DNA of 64,000 nucleotides from RYN-230 sp963718305 (GCA_963718305.1 CAVQZG010000008.1:372001-436000), one strand, 5' to 3'. Counted from the first letter of the stretch, positions 32,402 through 40,968 are shown. A program made the numbers and translations. Notes: generated by a model not told the origin, from the letters alone.

Positions 32402-33832
32402 GTGAGCGGGAAACCAGCGGTGGCAAATGCGGGGTCGCGGGGGCCGCTGACCGTCCTGCGGGCCGGCTGGCTATTCGATGGCATCGGTGCTGCGCTGATC
32501 CCCGATCCGGTCGTGGTTATCGACGGCACCACCATCCGCGCCGTCCATTCCGGCGGGATCATCCCGGCAGGCGCGCCAGTGATCGATCTGGCTGGGGCCA
32601 CCCTGCTGCCCGGGCTGGTCGACACCCATGTCCACCTGGCCTTTGATGCCAGCACTGATCCGGTCGGCAGCCTGGCCCGCCGCGGGGACGCGGAGGTAGT
32701 GCAGGCGATGGCCCGGGCCGGCCGCACCGCGCTGCACGGCGGCGTCACCACCGTTCGTGACCTCGGCGATCGCGGATACCTGTCCCTCGAGCTGCGCGGG
32801 CAGCCTGGACTGCCGACGATCGTCGCGGCCGGGCCGCCGATCACGACGCCTGGCGGGCACTGCCATTACCTGGGTGGGGCCGCGGCCCCGACCATCGAGG
32901 GTGTCCGGGAGGCGGTGCGTGAGCATGCCGCGCGGGGCGTGGATGTCATCAAGATCATGGCCAGCGGAGGGAACCTGACCCCCGGCTCGCGCCAGGACCT
33001 GGCCCAGTTCCCGGCCGGTGTACTGCACGCGGCGGTCGATGAAGCACATCGGCTGGGACTGGGGGTGACCGCGCACGCCCATGCCGTCACCGCGATCGCG
33101 GATGCGGTAGCCGCTGGCGTGGACGGGCTGGAACACGTGACGTTCTGGACCGAGGACGGCGTGGACGCGCCCGCCCAGCTCATCCGGGAGATCGCGGGCC
33201 AGCAGATCGTCGTCGGGGCGACCATGGGCCTGGTGCCCGTGCCGGGCCTGGCAGGACCGCCACCTGCAGTGGTCGCCCGGATGCCTGGCATCATCGCGAA
33301 CACGCGGCGCCTCTATGAGGCTGGGGCATCAATGGTCGCCGGGACCGATGCCGGCCTCGGGCCGGTCAAACCGCACGATGTGGTCCGGTACGCCCCGCCC
33401 ATGCTGCGCCAGCTGGGCCTCGGCCAGGCCGAAGCCCTGCGTACGATCACCTCCGCCGCAGCCGGCGTCTGCGGACTGGGGCATTGCAAGGGACGCATCG
33501 CGCCCGGCTTCGACGCCGACATTCTCGCCGTCGACGGTGACCCGGTCGCCGACCCCGAGGCCTTGCATCACATCCGGGCGGTCTACGCCCGCGGCGCGGC
33601 GGTCCAGGGCGCCGGGATATGGCCTCCTGGCCAGGCCACCCCTCCCAACCGGCCATTATTGACATTCCTTGACTTGCTGATGACGTGCTTGATCCTTACC
33701 CGGCGGCGGGCTAGGGTGTGGCTGCGCGTTGGCGCCGAGGAAGCCGGTGGGAGTCCGGCACGGTCGCGCCACTGTGAGCAGGCTTCGGCTTGTGAGTCAG
33801 ATCTTCGGCCAGCGCGCTGCCCCACTGGATGA
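32402..33832 (+). CDS. amidohydrolase (imidazolonepropionase/prolidase-like), 3' end overlapping a riboswitch
   Basis: Metal-dependent hydrolase with a beta-sandwich start (LTVLRAGWLFDGIG) and DTHVHLAF (H-x-H). It has TTVRDLGDRGYLSLELRG, the carboxylated-Lys region DVIKIMASGGN, the His motifs VTAHAHAV and GLEHVTFWTEDG, and AGTDAG near the end of the barrel. The family proper ends near VYARGAAVQGAGI (about 33610). The frame then runs another 70 residues of atypical sequence, through most of the cobalamin aptamer, to TGA 33830-33832. Either the stop was lost or a real overlap exists. It probably hydrolyses a cyclic amide or dipeptide. Confidence 0.88.
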   Translation: MSGKPAVANAGSRGPLTVLRAGWLFDGIGAALIPDPVVVIDGTTIRAVHSGGIIPAGAPVIDLAGATLLPGLVDTHVHLAFDASTDPVGSLARRGDAEVVQAMARAGRTALHGGVTTVRDLGDRGYLSLELRGQPGLPTIVAAGPPITTPGGHCHYLGGAAAPTIEGVREAVREHAARGVDVIKIMASGGNLTPGSRQDLAQFPAGVLHAAVDEAHRLGLGVTAHAHAVTAIADAVAAGVDGLEHVTFWTEDGVDAPAQLIREIAGQQIVVGATMGLVPVPGLAGPPPAVVARMPGIIANTRRLYEAGASMVAGTDAGLGPVKPHDVVRYAPPMLRQLGLGQAEALRTITSAAAGVCGLGHCKGRIAPGFDADILAVDGDPVADPEALHHIRAVYARGAAVQGAGIWPPGQATPPNRPLLTFLDLLMTCLILTRRRARVWLRVGAEEAGGSPARSRHCEQASACESDLRPARCPTG

Positions 33833-33850
33833 CGGGACGCACGATCCCGG
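33700..33850 (+). promoter_or_regulatory. cobalamin riboswitch upstream of cbtB
   Basis: The conserved core is plain: AAGCCGGTGGGAGTCCGGCA at 33741-33760, then CGCGCCACTGTGA (33766-33778), the B12-box loop. Downstream GTGAGTCAGATCTTCGGCC (33792-33810) matches the conserved 3' side. A short hairpin CGGGA...TCCCG (33833-33849) stands immediately before AGGAGG (33851-33856) and the cbtB start, so it is a likely translational switch. Aptamer ends are approximate. Adenosyl- or other cobalamin would reduce expression when plentiful. Confidence 0.92.
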
Positions 33851-33862
33851 AGGAGGCTCCAC

Positions 33863-34078
33863 ATGAGCAGCATGTCTGCACCTCACGCTGTCACCCGCCC
33901 GGTCGCGCTGCCGATTTCACGGGCCATGCTGTGGCTGGTCGGCACCGCGCTGGCCGCGCTGGCGGTGTATTACTTCATCGGTGTCGATGAGGGCGCGGTG
34001 TCGGTGTTCGGCAAGTCCATGATGATCCACGAGTTCGTGCACGACTCGCGCCATTTCCTCGGCTTCCCCTGCCACTGA
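33863..34078 (+). CDS. cbtB: CbtB, cobalt-uptake-associated small membrane protein
   Basis: A 71-residue protein from ATG 33863, 6 nt after AGGAGG. One transmembrane helix (ISRAMLWLVGTALAALAVYY) is followed by the diagnostic metal-rich tail MIHEFVHDSRHFLGFPCH, with four His and one Cys. CbtB is the small partner of CbtA in B12-regulated cobalt uptake; the His tail is thought to bind Co(II). It is the first gene after the cobalamin riboswitch and lies 23 bp before cbtA. Confidence 0.95.
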   Translation: MSSMSAPHAVTRPVALPISRAMLWLVGTALAALAVYYFIGVDEGAVSVFGKSMMIHEFVHDSRHFLGFPCH

Positions 34079-34101
34079 CCCGGCACCCGGGATAACCAGC
34101 C

Positions 34102-34964
34102 ATGGAGAAGAAACTCATCCTCCGCGGCCTGCTCGCGGGGGCGATCGCCGGGGTGCTCGCGTTCGTCTTCGCCCGGATCTTCGCTGAGCCGGTCATCAAC
34201 CAGGCCATCAGCTACGAGTCGGGCCGCGACGCGGTGATCGCGGCGCTGGACAAGGCCGCGGGCCTGCCCCCGCCGCCGCCAGGCCCGGACATCTTCAGCC
34301 GGACCATCCAGGCCAATATCGGGATCGGCACCGGGATGATCGCGTTCGGTGCCGCGATGGGCGCCCTGTTCGCCGTGACCTACGCCCTGTGCCTGGGCCG
34401 GGTCGGCAACGTCCGGCCCCGGACCCTGGCCCTGCTGCTCGCCGGGGCCGGGTTCCTCGGGATCTACCTGGTGCCCTTCATCAAGTACCCCGCCAACCCG
34501 CCGTCGATCGGCCACCCCGAGACCATCCGCGCCCGCGGCGGGTACTACCTGCTCATGGTCCTCGCGTCGGTCGTCTTGCTGATCGCCGCCGTGTGGCTCG
34601 GGAAGCGGCTCAGCCAGCGGTTCGGCACCTGGAACGCGGCCCTGCTGGCCGGGGCCGCGTTCGTGATCGCCGCCGGGATCGTGATGGCGCTGCTCCCCCA
34701 GCTCGGCCACCTGGCCTTCAACGAGCAGACCTACGGCAACCACGCCACCGAGACCCCGCTGCCGCTGACCAACGCCAAGGGCACCATCGTCTATCCCGGG
34801 TTCCCCGCCGACGTGCTGTTCAACTTCCGGCTGTACTCCGTCGCCGCCCAGCTCCTGCTGTGGTCAGCGATCGGGCTCATCTTCGCCCCGATGGCCGACC
34901 GGCTGCTGGCCCCCGGCCGGCCAGCGCCGAACTGCGCCGCACCGTCGAAACCACCACCGTGTGA
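34102..34964 (+). CDS. cbtA: CbtA, cobalt transporter membrane subunit (3' end frame-disrupted)
   Basis: From ATG 34102. Several hydrophobic helices (ILRGLLAGAIAGVLAFVFAR, GMIAFGAAMGALFAVTYALC, LALLLAGAGFLGIYLVPFIK and three more) with the family motif VPFIKYPANPPSIGHPETI. The raw frame reads on to 35175 through unrelated sequence. A neighbouring frame instead gives SAELRRTVETTTV and TGA at 34962-34964, which overlaps GTG 34961 of the next gene by 4 nt. This is a normal family end, so I place the true stop there with a one-base discrepancy near 34911-34922. It forms the membrane part of the CbtAB cobalt system. Confidence 0.92.
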
Positions 34965-35771
34965 CGAATCAGGCCCGGCCAGCCCGGTCACCGTCGCCCG
35001 CCACCGGGCCGGTGGCTGGGCTGGCCAGGCTCGGCCCATACTTCGCCGTCGAGACCCACCAGGCGCGGGCCAGGATAAGACGGCCATGGCAGCCGCTCAG
35101 CAGCCTGCTCGGCTCCCCCCAGGCGCTAGCCGCCTGGATCACAGAGGTCCGGGCGGCGCTCGCCGCCGCCGCTGACCGCCCGCCCGGACAGATCGAGTTC
35201 CGGGTGGCGGCGTCGGTCACCCACCTCGGCCTGGCCGCCCGGCTCATCTCCCCGGCGCTCGCGTCCGTCGTCCTCGGGACCCCCCTCCGGGTCGACGTGG
35301 CGCAGGCCTGGTGGGTCCCCGCCCTCGGCGGCCCGTTCCGCCTGTCGCTGCCTGAACGGGTTCGAAGACGGCGTTCGGATCGGCGCCCGGCCGAATGCAG
35401 GCCCCCGCAGATGACAACATCCGCGAGTCATTGCACAGCTTGCTGCGCGGGCCGATCGGCTCCCTGGTGGAGATGACCGCGGCGATGGCAACGTCCCGGC
35501 GGGTCCTGTGGGGCAACGTCGCCTCGGCGATCAACGGCGCCGCGGCGATGATCTCCGCGACCCAGCCAGAGCTGACCGCCGCAGCCACCGCCACTGCCTC
35601 AGCGATGCTCGGCTTCCCAGCTCTGGCCGGGGTTTACCACGGGACATGCCGGTGACCACGTTCCGCCGGCGGAATTGCTGCCTCATCTACCGCATAGCCA
35701 GCCCACCAGCGAATGAGTACTGCGGGGATTGCATTCTCAGCGCGCGGACTGCGCCCCGCGGCGGAGGCTGA
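34961..35771 (+). pseudogene. FhuF-like 2Fe-2S protein, at least two frame breaks
   Basis: GTG 34961 overlaps the inferred cbtA stop. The first frame gives LGPYFAVETHQARARIRRPW, VAASVTHLGLAARLISPALA and AQAWWVPALGGPFRLSLPE. A second frame from about 35395 gives VLWGNVASAINGAAAMISAT. A third, from about 35640, gives FRRRNCCLIYRIASPPANEY and CGDCIL, the CC-x2-Y...C-x2-C cluster of FhuF-type ferric reductases. The order and spacing match one intact about 250-residue protein, so the gene is either decayed or carries sequence errors. FhuF proteins reduce ferric siderophores; linkage to cobalt transport here is unusual. Confidence 0.75.
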
Positions 35772-35817
35772 GTGGCGGGGAACAGGGCCCCGGGAACGCG
35801 TGTTGGCAGGTGACGTG

Positions 35818-36621
35818 GTGATCAAGATAGGTGTGATCCTGCCGACCTCCACGCCGGACCCGGCGCAGCCGATCCTGGGTGATGTCCGGGCGAGCGCGCG
35901 GCTGGCCGAGGAGCTCGGGCTCGATTCGGTGTGGTCCACGGACCATCTGGTGGCGAGCGCTCCCATGCTGGACAGCACCGTGGTGCTCGCCACCGCGGCG
36001 GCGGTGACCGACCGGATCACGATCGGTTTCGGCGTGATGCTCCTGGCTCTCCGTCCGGTGGCCTGGGCGGCGAAGCAGATCAGCACCCTGCAGTACGTGT
36101 CCGGTAACCGGATCGTGCTGGGTGTGGGCACCGGTAACCCCGCGCACGGAGACATCGGGTGGCGCGCGGCGGGTGTGCCGTACCGGGACCGCGGCCGGCG
36201 CACCGACGAGGCGCTGCGGGTGCTTCCCGCGCTGGTCACCGGGCAGGCGGCCGTGCTGGGCGACGGGCTGGAAGTGACGCTTGCTCCCGGCTCAGCCATG
36301 CCCCCGGTGCTGGTGGCGGGCAATGGGGACAAGGCGCTGCGGCGCGCCGCCGCGTATGGCGACGGCTGGGTGTGCATCGGCCTGCCGCCCGGGGACGTGG
36401 CCGCGGGTCTGACCGTGCTAGGCGGGCTCGCCGCGGCGCAGAGCCGGCCAGTGCCACGCGCGAGCGTGGTTGGCCCGGCGCTGGACACCGACCCGCGGAA
36501 AGCCGCGGCCCAGCTTTCCGCGTATGCCGCGGCCGGCGCCGAGCGGGTGATCCTCGCCCCGACCGGGGCTGGCTGGCAGCGCGACTACGAATTCGCGGGG
36601 AGGCTGCGCGCCGCACTGTGA
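35818..36621 (+). CDS. LLM-class F420-dependent oxidoreductase
   Basis: A 267-residue protein from GTG 35818 (GGCAGG eight nt upstream). IKIGVILPTSTPDPAQPILG, ARLAEELGLDSVWSTDHLVA, ITIGFGVMLLALRPVAWAAK and VLGVGTGNPAHGDIGWRAAG are typical of the luciferase-like TIM barrel that uses coenzyme F420 in actinomycetes. PPVLVAGNGDKALRRAAAYG gives the phosphate-binding end. It reduces or oxidises an unknown substrate. A frame open back to 35713 overlaps the iron-sulfur gene and is not supported. Confidence 0.92.
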   Translation: MIKIGVILPTSTPDPAQPILGDVRASARLAEELGLDSVWSTDHLVASAPMLDSTVVLATAAAVTDRITIGFGVMLLALRPVAWAAKQISTLQYVSGNRIVLGVGTGNPAHGDIGWRAAGVPYRDRGRRTDEALRVLPALVTGQAAVLGDGLEVTLAPGSAMPPVLVAGNGDKALRRAAAYGDGWVCIGLPPGDVAAGLTVLGGLAAAQSRPVPRASVVGPALDTDPRKAAAQLSAYAAAGAERVILAPTGAGWQRDYEFAGRLRAAL

Positions 36622-36631
36622 CCATCCCCTC

Positions 36632-37339
36632 TTACCAGGGGTGGTGGCCATCGGCGCCGAAGTAGCCTCCGGTTGGCCCGTCCGGGCCGATCTGCGCCAT
36701 GCGGACGATGACCTCGGCGCCCTCCTCGACCGTCTGCGTACCCAGGTGCTGATTCAGGTCCGTCGCGGTGTAGCCGGGCTCCACCGCGTTGATCCTCATC
36801 TCCGGGAACGCCTTCGCGTACTGCACGGTGATCATGTTGACCGCGGCCTTCGACGCTGGATAGGCGACCCCCGGGTAGGCGTAGGCCGTACTGCCAGGAG
36901 TGCTGAGCCGGGTCATCGAGGCCAGGCCGCTGCTGACGTTGACCACGACCGGGGCGGCCGAGCGCCGCAGCAGCGGCAGGAACGCGTGAGTGACACGCAC
37001 CACGCCGAACACGTTCGTGTCGAACAGCGACCGCATCAGGTCGGCGGTGATCTCCGCGGCGCCGGGCACCACGTTCCCCTCGATGCGCATTTCGATGCCG
37101 GCGTTGTTGACCAGCACGTCCAGCCCGCCGTCGGCGTCGATGGCCTTCGCCGCCGAGGCGACTGACGCGTCGTCGGTGACGTCGATGAGGACCATCCGCG
37201 CCCCCAGCCGCCCGGCGGCCCGCTGGCCGCGCCCGGCGTCCCTGCTGCCGACGTAGACGGTGTGCCCCGCGGCGATGAGCCGGCGGGCGGTCTCGAAGCC
37301 GAGCCCCTTGTTCGCTCCGGTGATCAGTGTTGTCGTCAT
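36632..37339 (-). CDS. SDR-family oxidoreductase
   Basis: A 235-residue protein from ATG 37339. TTLITGANKGLGFETARRLI, NNAGIEMRIEG, NVSSGLASMT with catalytic Ser, and the Tyr-x3-Lys motif YPASKAAVNM are complete; INAVEPGYTATDLNQHLGTQ is the usual 'PGyv.T' region. The cofactor loop SRDAGRG suggests NADP. Its 3' end is 10 bp from the convergent LLM gene. An inverted repeat 17 bp upstream of its start suggests TetR-type control although no regulator gene is adjacent. Confidence 0.93.
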   Translation of the reverse strand: MTTTLITGANKGLGFETARRLIAAGHTVYVGSRDAGRGQRAAGRLGARMVLIDVTDDASVASAAKAIDADGGLDVLVNNAGIEMRIEGNVVPGAAEITADLMRSLFDTNVFGVVRVTHAFLPLLRRSAAPVVVNVSSGLASMTRLSTPGSTAYAYPGVAYPASKAAVNMITVQYAKAFPEMRINAVEPGYTATDLNQHLGTQTVEEGAEVIVRMAQIGPDGPTGGYFGADGHHPW

Positions 37340-37355
37340 GCCTGGAGGCTAGGTT

Positions 37356-37371
37356 TTAGAGCGCACTCTAA
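37356..37371. promoter_or_regulatory. TTAGAG-N4-CTCTAA inverted repeat upstream of the SDR gene
   Basis: TTAGAG (37356-37361), spacer CGCA, CTCTAA (37366-37371): perfect 6-bp arms, 17 bp before the SDR start and overlapping the probable promoter. The form suits a TetR-family dimer; the regulator must be elsewhere since none flanks the gene. Confidence 0.55.
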
Positions 37372-37382
37372 GTCAAACCGCG

Positions 37383-37420
37383 CAGCGGTATCCGGGCCCG
37401 CCCGCCCCGGGCTTCCGCTG
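37383..37420 (-). terminator. hairpin after the glucodextranase gene
   Basis: CAGCGG (37383-37388) pairs with CCGCTG (37415-37420), enclosing a second pair CCGGG/CCCGG. It begins 21 nt past the glucodextranase stop on the minus strand. Confidence 0.55.
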
Positions 37421-37440
37421 ACGGCTTCGACGACCAGGTC

Positions 37441-40400
37441 CTAGGGCACGGTCACGGGCTGGATCACCACCGGGCCCGCAGTGGGGTCGAGTTCGGTGGC
37501 CTGCGACACGCCCGGCGGGGTGATGATGTCCATGGCCTTGGGGACGGTCGTGGGGTCCACCTGGCAGATGGGACTCGACCCGTTGGCCGCGCACACGCCA
37601 AAGCTGTAGGCCCCGGGAGTCGCCGTGAACGCCCGGGCCTGATCGGGGCTGAATCCGTCCTGGCCGGTCAGCACGACGCTGAACGCCCAGCCGGATCCCG
37701 GGGTGCCGAACTGGGCCTCCGGGAGCGCGATCGTGACGGTCCGGTTCGCGTCATCGACCAGCATGGCGGCCGTGCCGACCTGGTTCCCGCTGGCGTCTAC
37801 CCAGGCGGGGGACGCAAACCCCTGGGCCTCGACCCGCTCGCTCCAGGCCCCCGCGGGCGCGATGGTGTAGTTGCGGGATGCGTAGGCCGCCTGGGTGGAG
37901 GTCTGGCTGGCGCCCGGGGTGTGCACGTAGACGTCCAGGAGCTGGGCGCCGAAGTCGGCCCCGAAGGTCGGGTCCAGGTTGGCCAGGGTGGCCTTCAGGT
38001 ACGCGGTGGTGCCGTCGCTGATGACCTGGAAATTGGTCAGGTCGAAGGCTCCGGCGTGGAAGTCCGAGGCGGTCGGGTACTGGTAGGTGCCGGGGCCGTT
38101 GTCGTCGCCGGGCGGATCGGTGACGTTGAGGACCGTGGTCCCGGAGGTCACGTCCCCGACCACGGACACCTGCGCGTACCCGGTGCTCCGCCCGTCCGCG
38201 GACGTGGAGGTCGCGGTGATGACATTGTTGCCGAACCCGACCGGGACGGTGGCCGAGAACGACCCGTCCGCGGCCGCGACCGTGCTGGTCGTGGCGGCGG
38301 CGGCCCCCGTCGTGGTATCCGCCGACCCGATGTCCACCGACGCGCCGGGCGACGTGGTCCCGGTGACCGTCGTGGTCGCGGACCCGATCGTCGCCCCGGA
38401 GGCCGGGGCGGTGAGGGTGACCGTCTGCGCACCCGGCGCCCCGTGAGTGATGTAGCGGGCCGTGGTGATCGCCGGCGTCTCGACGGTGCGGCCGTCTCCC
38501 AGGCCCGTGATGAGCCGGAGTTCCTGGGCCTGGGCCCAGGTCAGCGGCGACGCCGAGCCTGCGGCCTGGCCGTCGGTGAACCCGATCGACGCGGTCGCCG
38601 GGTCACTGCCGTAGGGCGACGCGGGCAGGTTCGGGTCCTCCCAGGCCTGCTCGGGTACCAGGCCGACGCCTGAGGAGAAATTGAGCATCGCGTTCAGCAG
38701 GCTGGCCGCGCCGGAACTCTGCCCGGCGGCGATGTCGCTCTCGGCTCGCTCCCCCGACAGGACGGGCCACAGATGACCGGTCCCGACGTCGGTGGGCGGC
38801 CACGGCGCGCCGGTGGTCGTGCACGACGTCTGGCTGGGCTGGTAGCAGTCGCCGTAGCCATCCGCGCTGCCGTCGGCGGCCGACGTGCCGTACCGGTAGT
38901 AGCCGGTTCCGCTGGGCGTGCCGACCGATATCTGCTTGTCCAGTACGCCCAGCGAGGCCTGCACGTCGGGGTCGCCGATGGGCAGCTCACCGAGCCGGAC
39001 CAGCTCCTGGAACCCGCCATCGATGACGCTGCGCTGATCCACCGTGGGGCCGCCGTTGCCGAGCCCGTAGCTGATCGCCGCGTTCGGGTCGCCGGTCTTG
39101 GACAGCCTGATGAAGTACCGCGGGCCGTCGGGCCCGGTCGTGGTCACGTCCCAGGACTTGATGCTGCGCTGGAAGTAATCCGCCGTCGCCTGGTAGAGCC
39201 GGGCCCGGGCCTGGTCACCATGGTCGGCGGCGATGGCGGACGCCGCGGTCAGCCCGGCGATCTCGGCCGCGATGGTCGAGGGTGAGTAGCCGCTCTGCTC
39301 CTCCCACCGTTCGTTGCCGTCCGAGGGCCCGTGGGCGACCAGGAAGTCGGCGGCCGGCCGGACGTGGTCGGCCCAGAGCGTGGCGTCCCCGCTCAGCCCC
39401 GCCTGGTAGTCCATCAGGATCGGGTAGGCGACCTCGTCCAGCTGGAGTCCGCCGGTGTCGGGGGCGGCCTTGCCGTTGAGCAGGGAGTTGCGCGGCATGG
39501 CCCCGTCCGCCAGTTGCTGGCGGTCGAACAGGAACCGGACGGCGTCCCGCGCCGTGGCCAGGTCGCCGTCGGTCAGCAGGCCGGTGAAGGCCTCGTACAG
39601 GTCGCGGGAGAACACCTCGCGGTAGGAGCCGAAGTAGGCCGGCTCGCCACCGGAGGCGGTCCCGGCCGGCACCGCCTGGCCCCACGGGCTGGCCAGCGAG
39701 GCCACGATCGCGCCGGGGAACGTCTTGTCCTCGCTCGCCTTCAGCACGTTCGCGGACATGTAGTAGTGCTGGATCAGCCGCGCCGTGGCGCTGGCCGGCT
39801 CTCCGGGATAGTGGGCCGGCGGCCGGTTCAGGCTCGCGTCGTACGCCGCCCAGCCGGCCAGGTACTTCAGTGCCTTGACCGCGAACGGGGTGCTGAGCGA
39901 GCCCTGGGCCGTGCTCACCGCGCCGGCTTGCGTGCGGCCGAAGCCGAGCGCGAGCGTAAGCGTGCCACCCGGGCCCGGCGCCAGCTCCTGGGTCGCCACG
40001 ATGTGGCCGTCGGGCGCGGACGTGTACGGGGTCAGCGCGTGGGACGTGTCCAGCTGGGTGAGTCCGTCGCTGGCGGTGCCGGCGTAGCCGACACTCGCCT
40101 GCGGCGCGGGAGTGCTGTCGGCCAGCGCCATGTAGGTCGGCACCGCGTAGGTCCGGTTGGTGGCGTTGGTGACCGTGTTCGTGCTGAAGACGACCGGGAT
40201 CGCGGATCCGCCGGATGTGGTCACGACGCCGCTGTTGGCCCCGGCGTTGTCGGAACCACCGCCGCCGTTCCCGTTGACGTGGGCGTCCAGCCGCGCATAC
40301 AGGTGCAGCCCGGCCACCTTGGTTCCGGAGCCGGGCACGGCACTCAGCCGCGTGTGCATGAGCACGGTGTCGCTGCCCGGGTCGGTGATGTACGTGGTGG

Positions 40401-40851
40401 TCAGCCGGTAACCATGCTGGGCGTCGGTCGCGGTCACCGTGCAGGCCATGCCGGTGGGATCGGCGCTGACCGTGTAGGTCATGTCCCTGGTCTGCAGGTC
40501 GGTGAACGTGGAGCCATCGGTCACGACGTACTGCAGCGTGCTCACGTTGGTGTTGTCGATGGTGGGCTCGTAGGTGTCCGACAGCACACCGCCGGCCACC
40601 GTGTACCAGACCTTCGACGCCGTGCCGGCCGCCGTGCCCACGCAGTCTTTGCGGGCCAGGTCGAAGTACGACATCGAGCCGGGCTCACCCGGCGCGACGC
40701 TGCCCGCGCCAGCCTGGGCCCTGGCCGTGTTCGCTGTGCTGGAGGTGGCGGCTCCCGCGCTGGACGCCGCCAGCGGAAGCATCGCCCCGGCCGTTCCTAA
40801 TGCAGCCAGAATCCCGACGAAACGCCTGCGACCACGGACCGAGCGAGACAT
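37441..40851 (-). CDS. secreted glucodextranase (GH15) with Ig-like and DOMON-like C-terminal domains
   Basis: A 1136-residue protein from ATG 40851 after GGAGG. The signal peptide is FVGILAALGTAGAMLPLAAS ending AGA. The N-terminal beta-sandwich (about 50-330) precedes the GH15 (alpha/alpha)6 catalytic domain. There REVFSRDLYEAFTGL, the general-acid region NERWEEQSGYSPSTIAAEIA and the base region GLVPEQAWED are conserved. Then comes an Ig-like bacterial domain (VTLTAPASGATIGSATTTVT) and a C-terminal domain beginning DPPGDDNGPGTYQYPTASDF, as in Arthrobacter glucodextranase. It hydrolyses alpha-1,6 (and 1,4) glucans from the non-reducing end, outside the cell. No sugar transporter is adjacent. 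Confidence 0.95.
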   Translation of the reverse strand: MSRSVRGRRRFVGILAALGTAGAMLPLAASSAGAATSSTANTARAQAGAGSVAPGEPGSMSYFDLARKDCVGTAAGTASKVWYTVAGGVLSDTYEPTIDNTNVSTLQYVVTDGSTFTDLQTRDMTYTVSADPTGMACTVTATDAQHGYRLTTTYITDPGSDTVLMHTRLSAVPGSGTKVAGLHLYARLDAHVNGNGGGGSDNAGANSGVVTTSGGSAIPVVFSTNTVTNATNRTYAVPTYMALADSTPAPQASVGYAGTASDGLTQLDTSHALTPYTSAPDGHIVATQELAPGPGGTLTLALGFGRTQAGAVSTAQGSLSTPFAVKALKYLAGWAAYDASLNRPPAHYPGEPASATARLIQHYYMSANVLKASEDKTFPGAIVASLASPWGQAVPAGTASGGEPAYFGSYREVFSRDLYEAFTGLLTDGDLATARDAVRFLFDRQQLADGAMPRNSLLNGKAAPDTGGLQLDEVAYPILMDYQAGLSGDATLWADHVRPAADFLVAHGPSDGNERWEEQSGYSPSTIAAEIAGLTAASAIAADHGDQARARLYQATADYFQRSIKSWDVTTTGPDGPRYFIRLSKTGDPNAAISYGLGNGGPTVDQRSVIDGGFQELVRLGELPIGDPDVQASLGVLDKQISVGTPSGTGYYRYGTSAADGSADGYGDCYQPSQTSCTTTGAPWPPTDVGTGHLWPVLSGERAESDIAAGQSSGAASLLNAMLNFSSGVGLVPEQAWEDPNLPASPYGSDPATASIGFTDGQAAGSASPLTWAQAQELRLITGLGDGRTVETPAITTARYITHGAPGAQTVTLTAPASGATIGSATTTVTGTTSPGASVDIGSADTTTGAAAATTSTVAAADGSFSATVPVGFGNNVITATSTSADGRSTGYAQVSVVGDVTSGTTVLNVTDPPGDDNGPGTYQYPTASDFHAGAFDLTNFQVISDGTTAYLKATLANLDPTFGADFGAQLLDVYVHTPGASQTSTQAAYASRNYTIAPAGAWSERVEAQGFASPAWVDASGNQVGTAAMLVDDANRTVTIALPEAQFGTPGSGWAFSVVLTGQDGFSPDQARAFTATPGAYSFGVCAANGSSPICQVDPTTVPKAMDIITPPGVSQATELDPTAGPVVIQPVTVP

Positions 40852-40873
40852 CCCCACCTCCGCCGGACCGCCT

Positions 40874-40926
40874 GGGCCCGCGCCGGTGCGGGCCCTGCCT
40901 TGTCTGCGAATCCTCCCGGAGGATTC
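40874..40926. promoter_or_regulatory. hairpin and palindrome upstream of glucodextranase
   Basis: GGGCCCGC-GCCGGT-GCGGGCCC (40874-40895) is a perfect 8-bp hairpin. GAATCCTCC-C-GGAGGATTC (40908-40926) is a near-perfect 19-bp palindrome. Both lie in the 117-bp gap between two minus-strand genes. The palindrome is LacI-operator-like and well placed, 57 bp upstream of the start, to control the glucanase. The hairpin may end the upstream transcript. Confidence 0.5.
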
Positions 40927-40968
40927 ACCGCCCAGGCCGCTGCTGTCAAGAGCCGGCGTCCGGGATCC

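Noticed and set aside
35350..35370. GGTTCGAA-like sequence as a tRNA T-loop
   Set aside because: No acceptor stem, anticodon arm or CCA context around it; it lies within the FhuF-like reading frame. No tRNA was found in the window.
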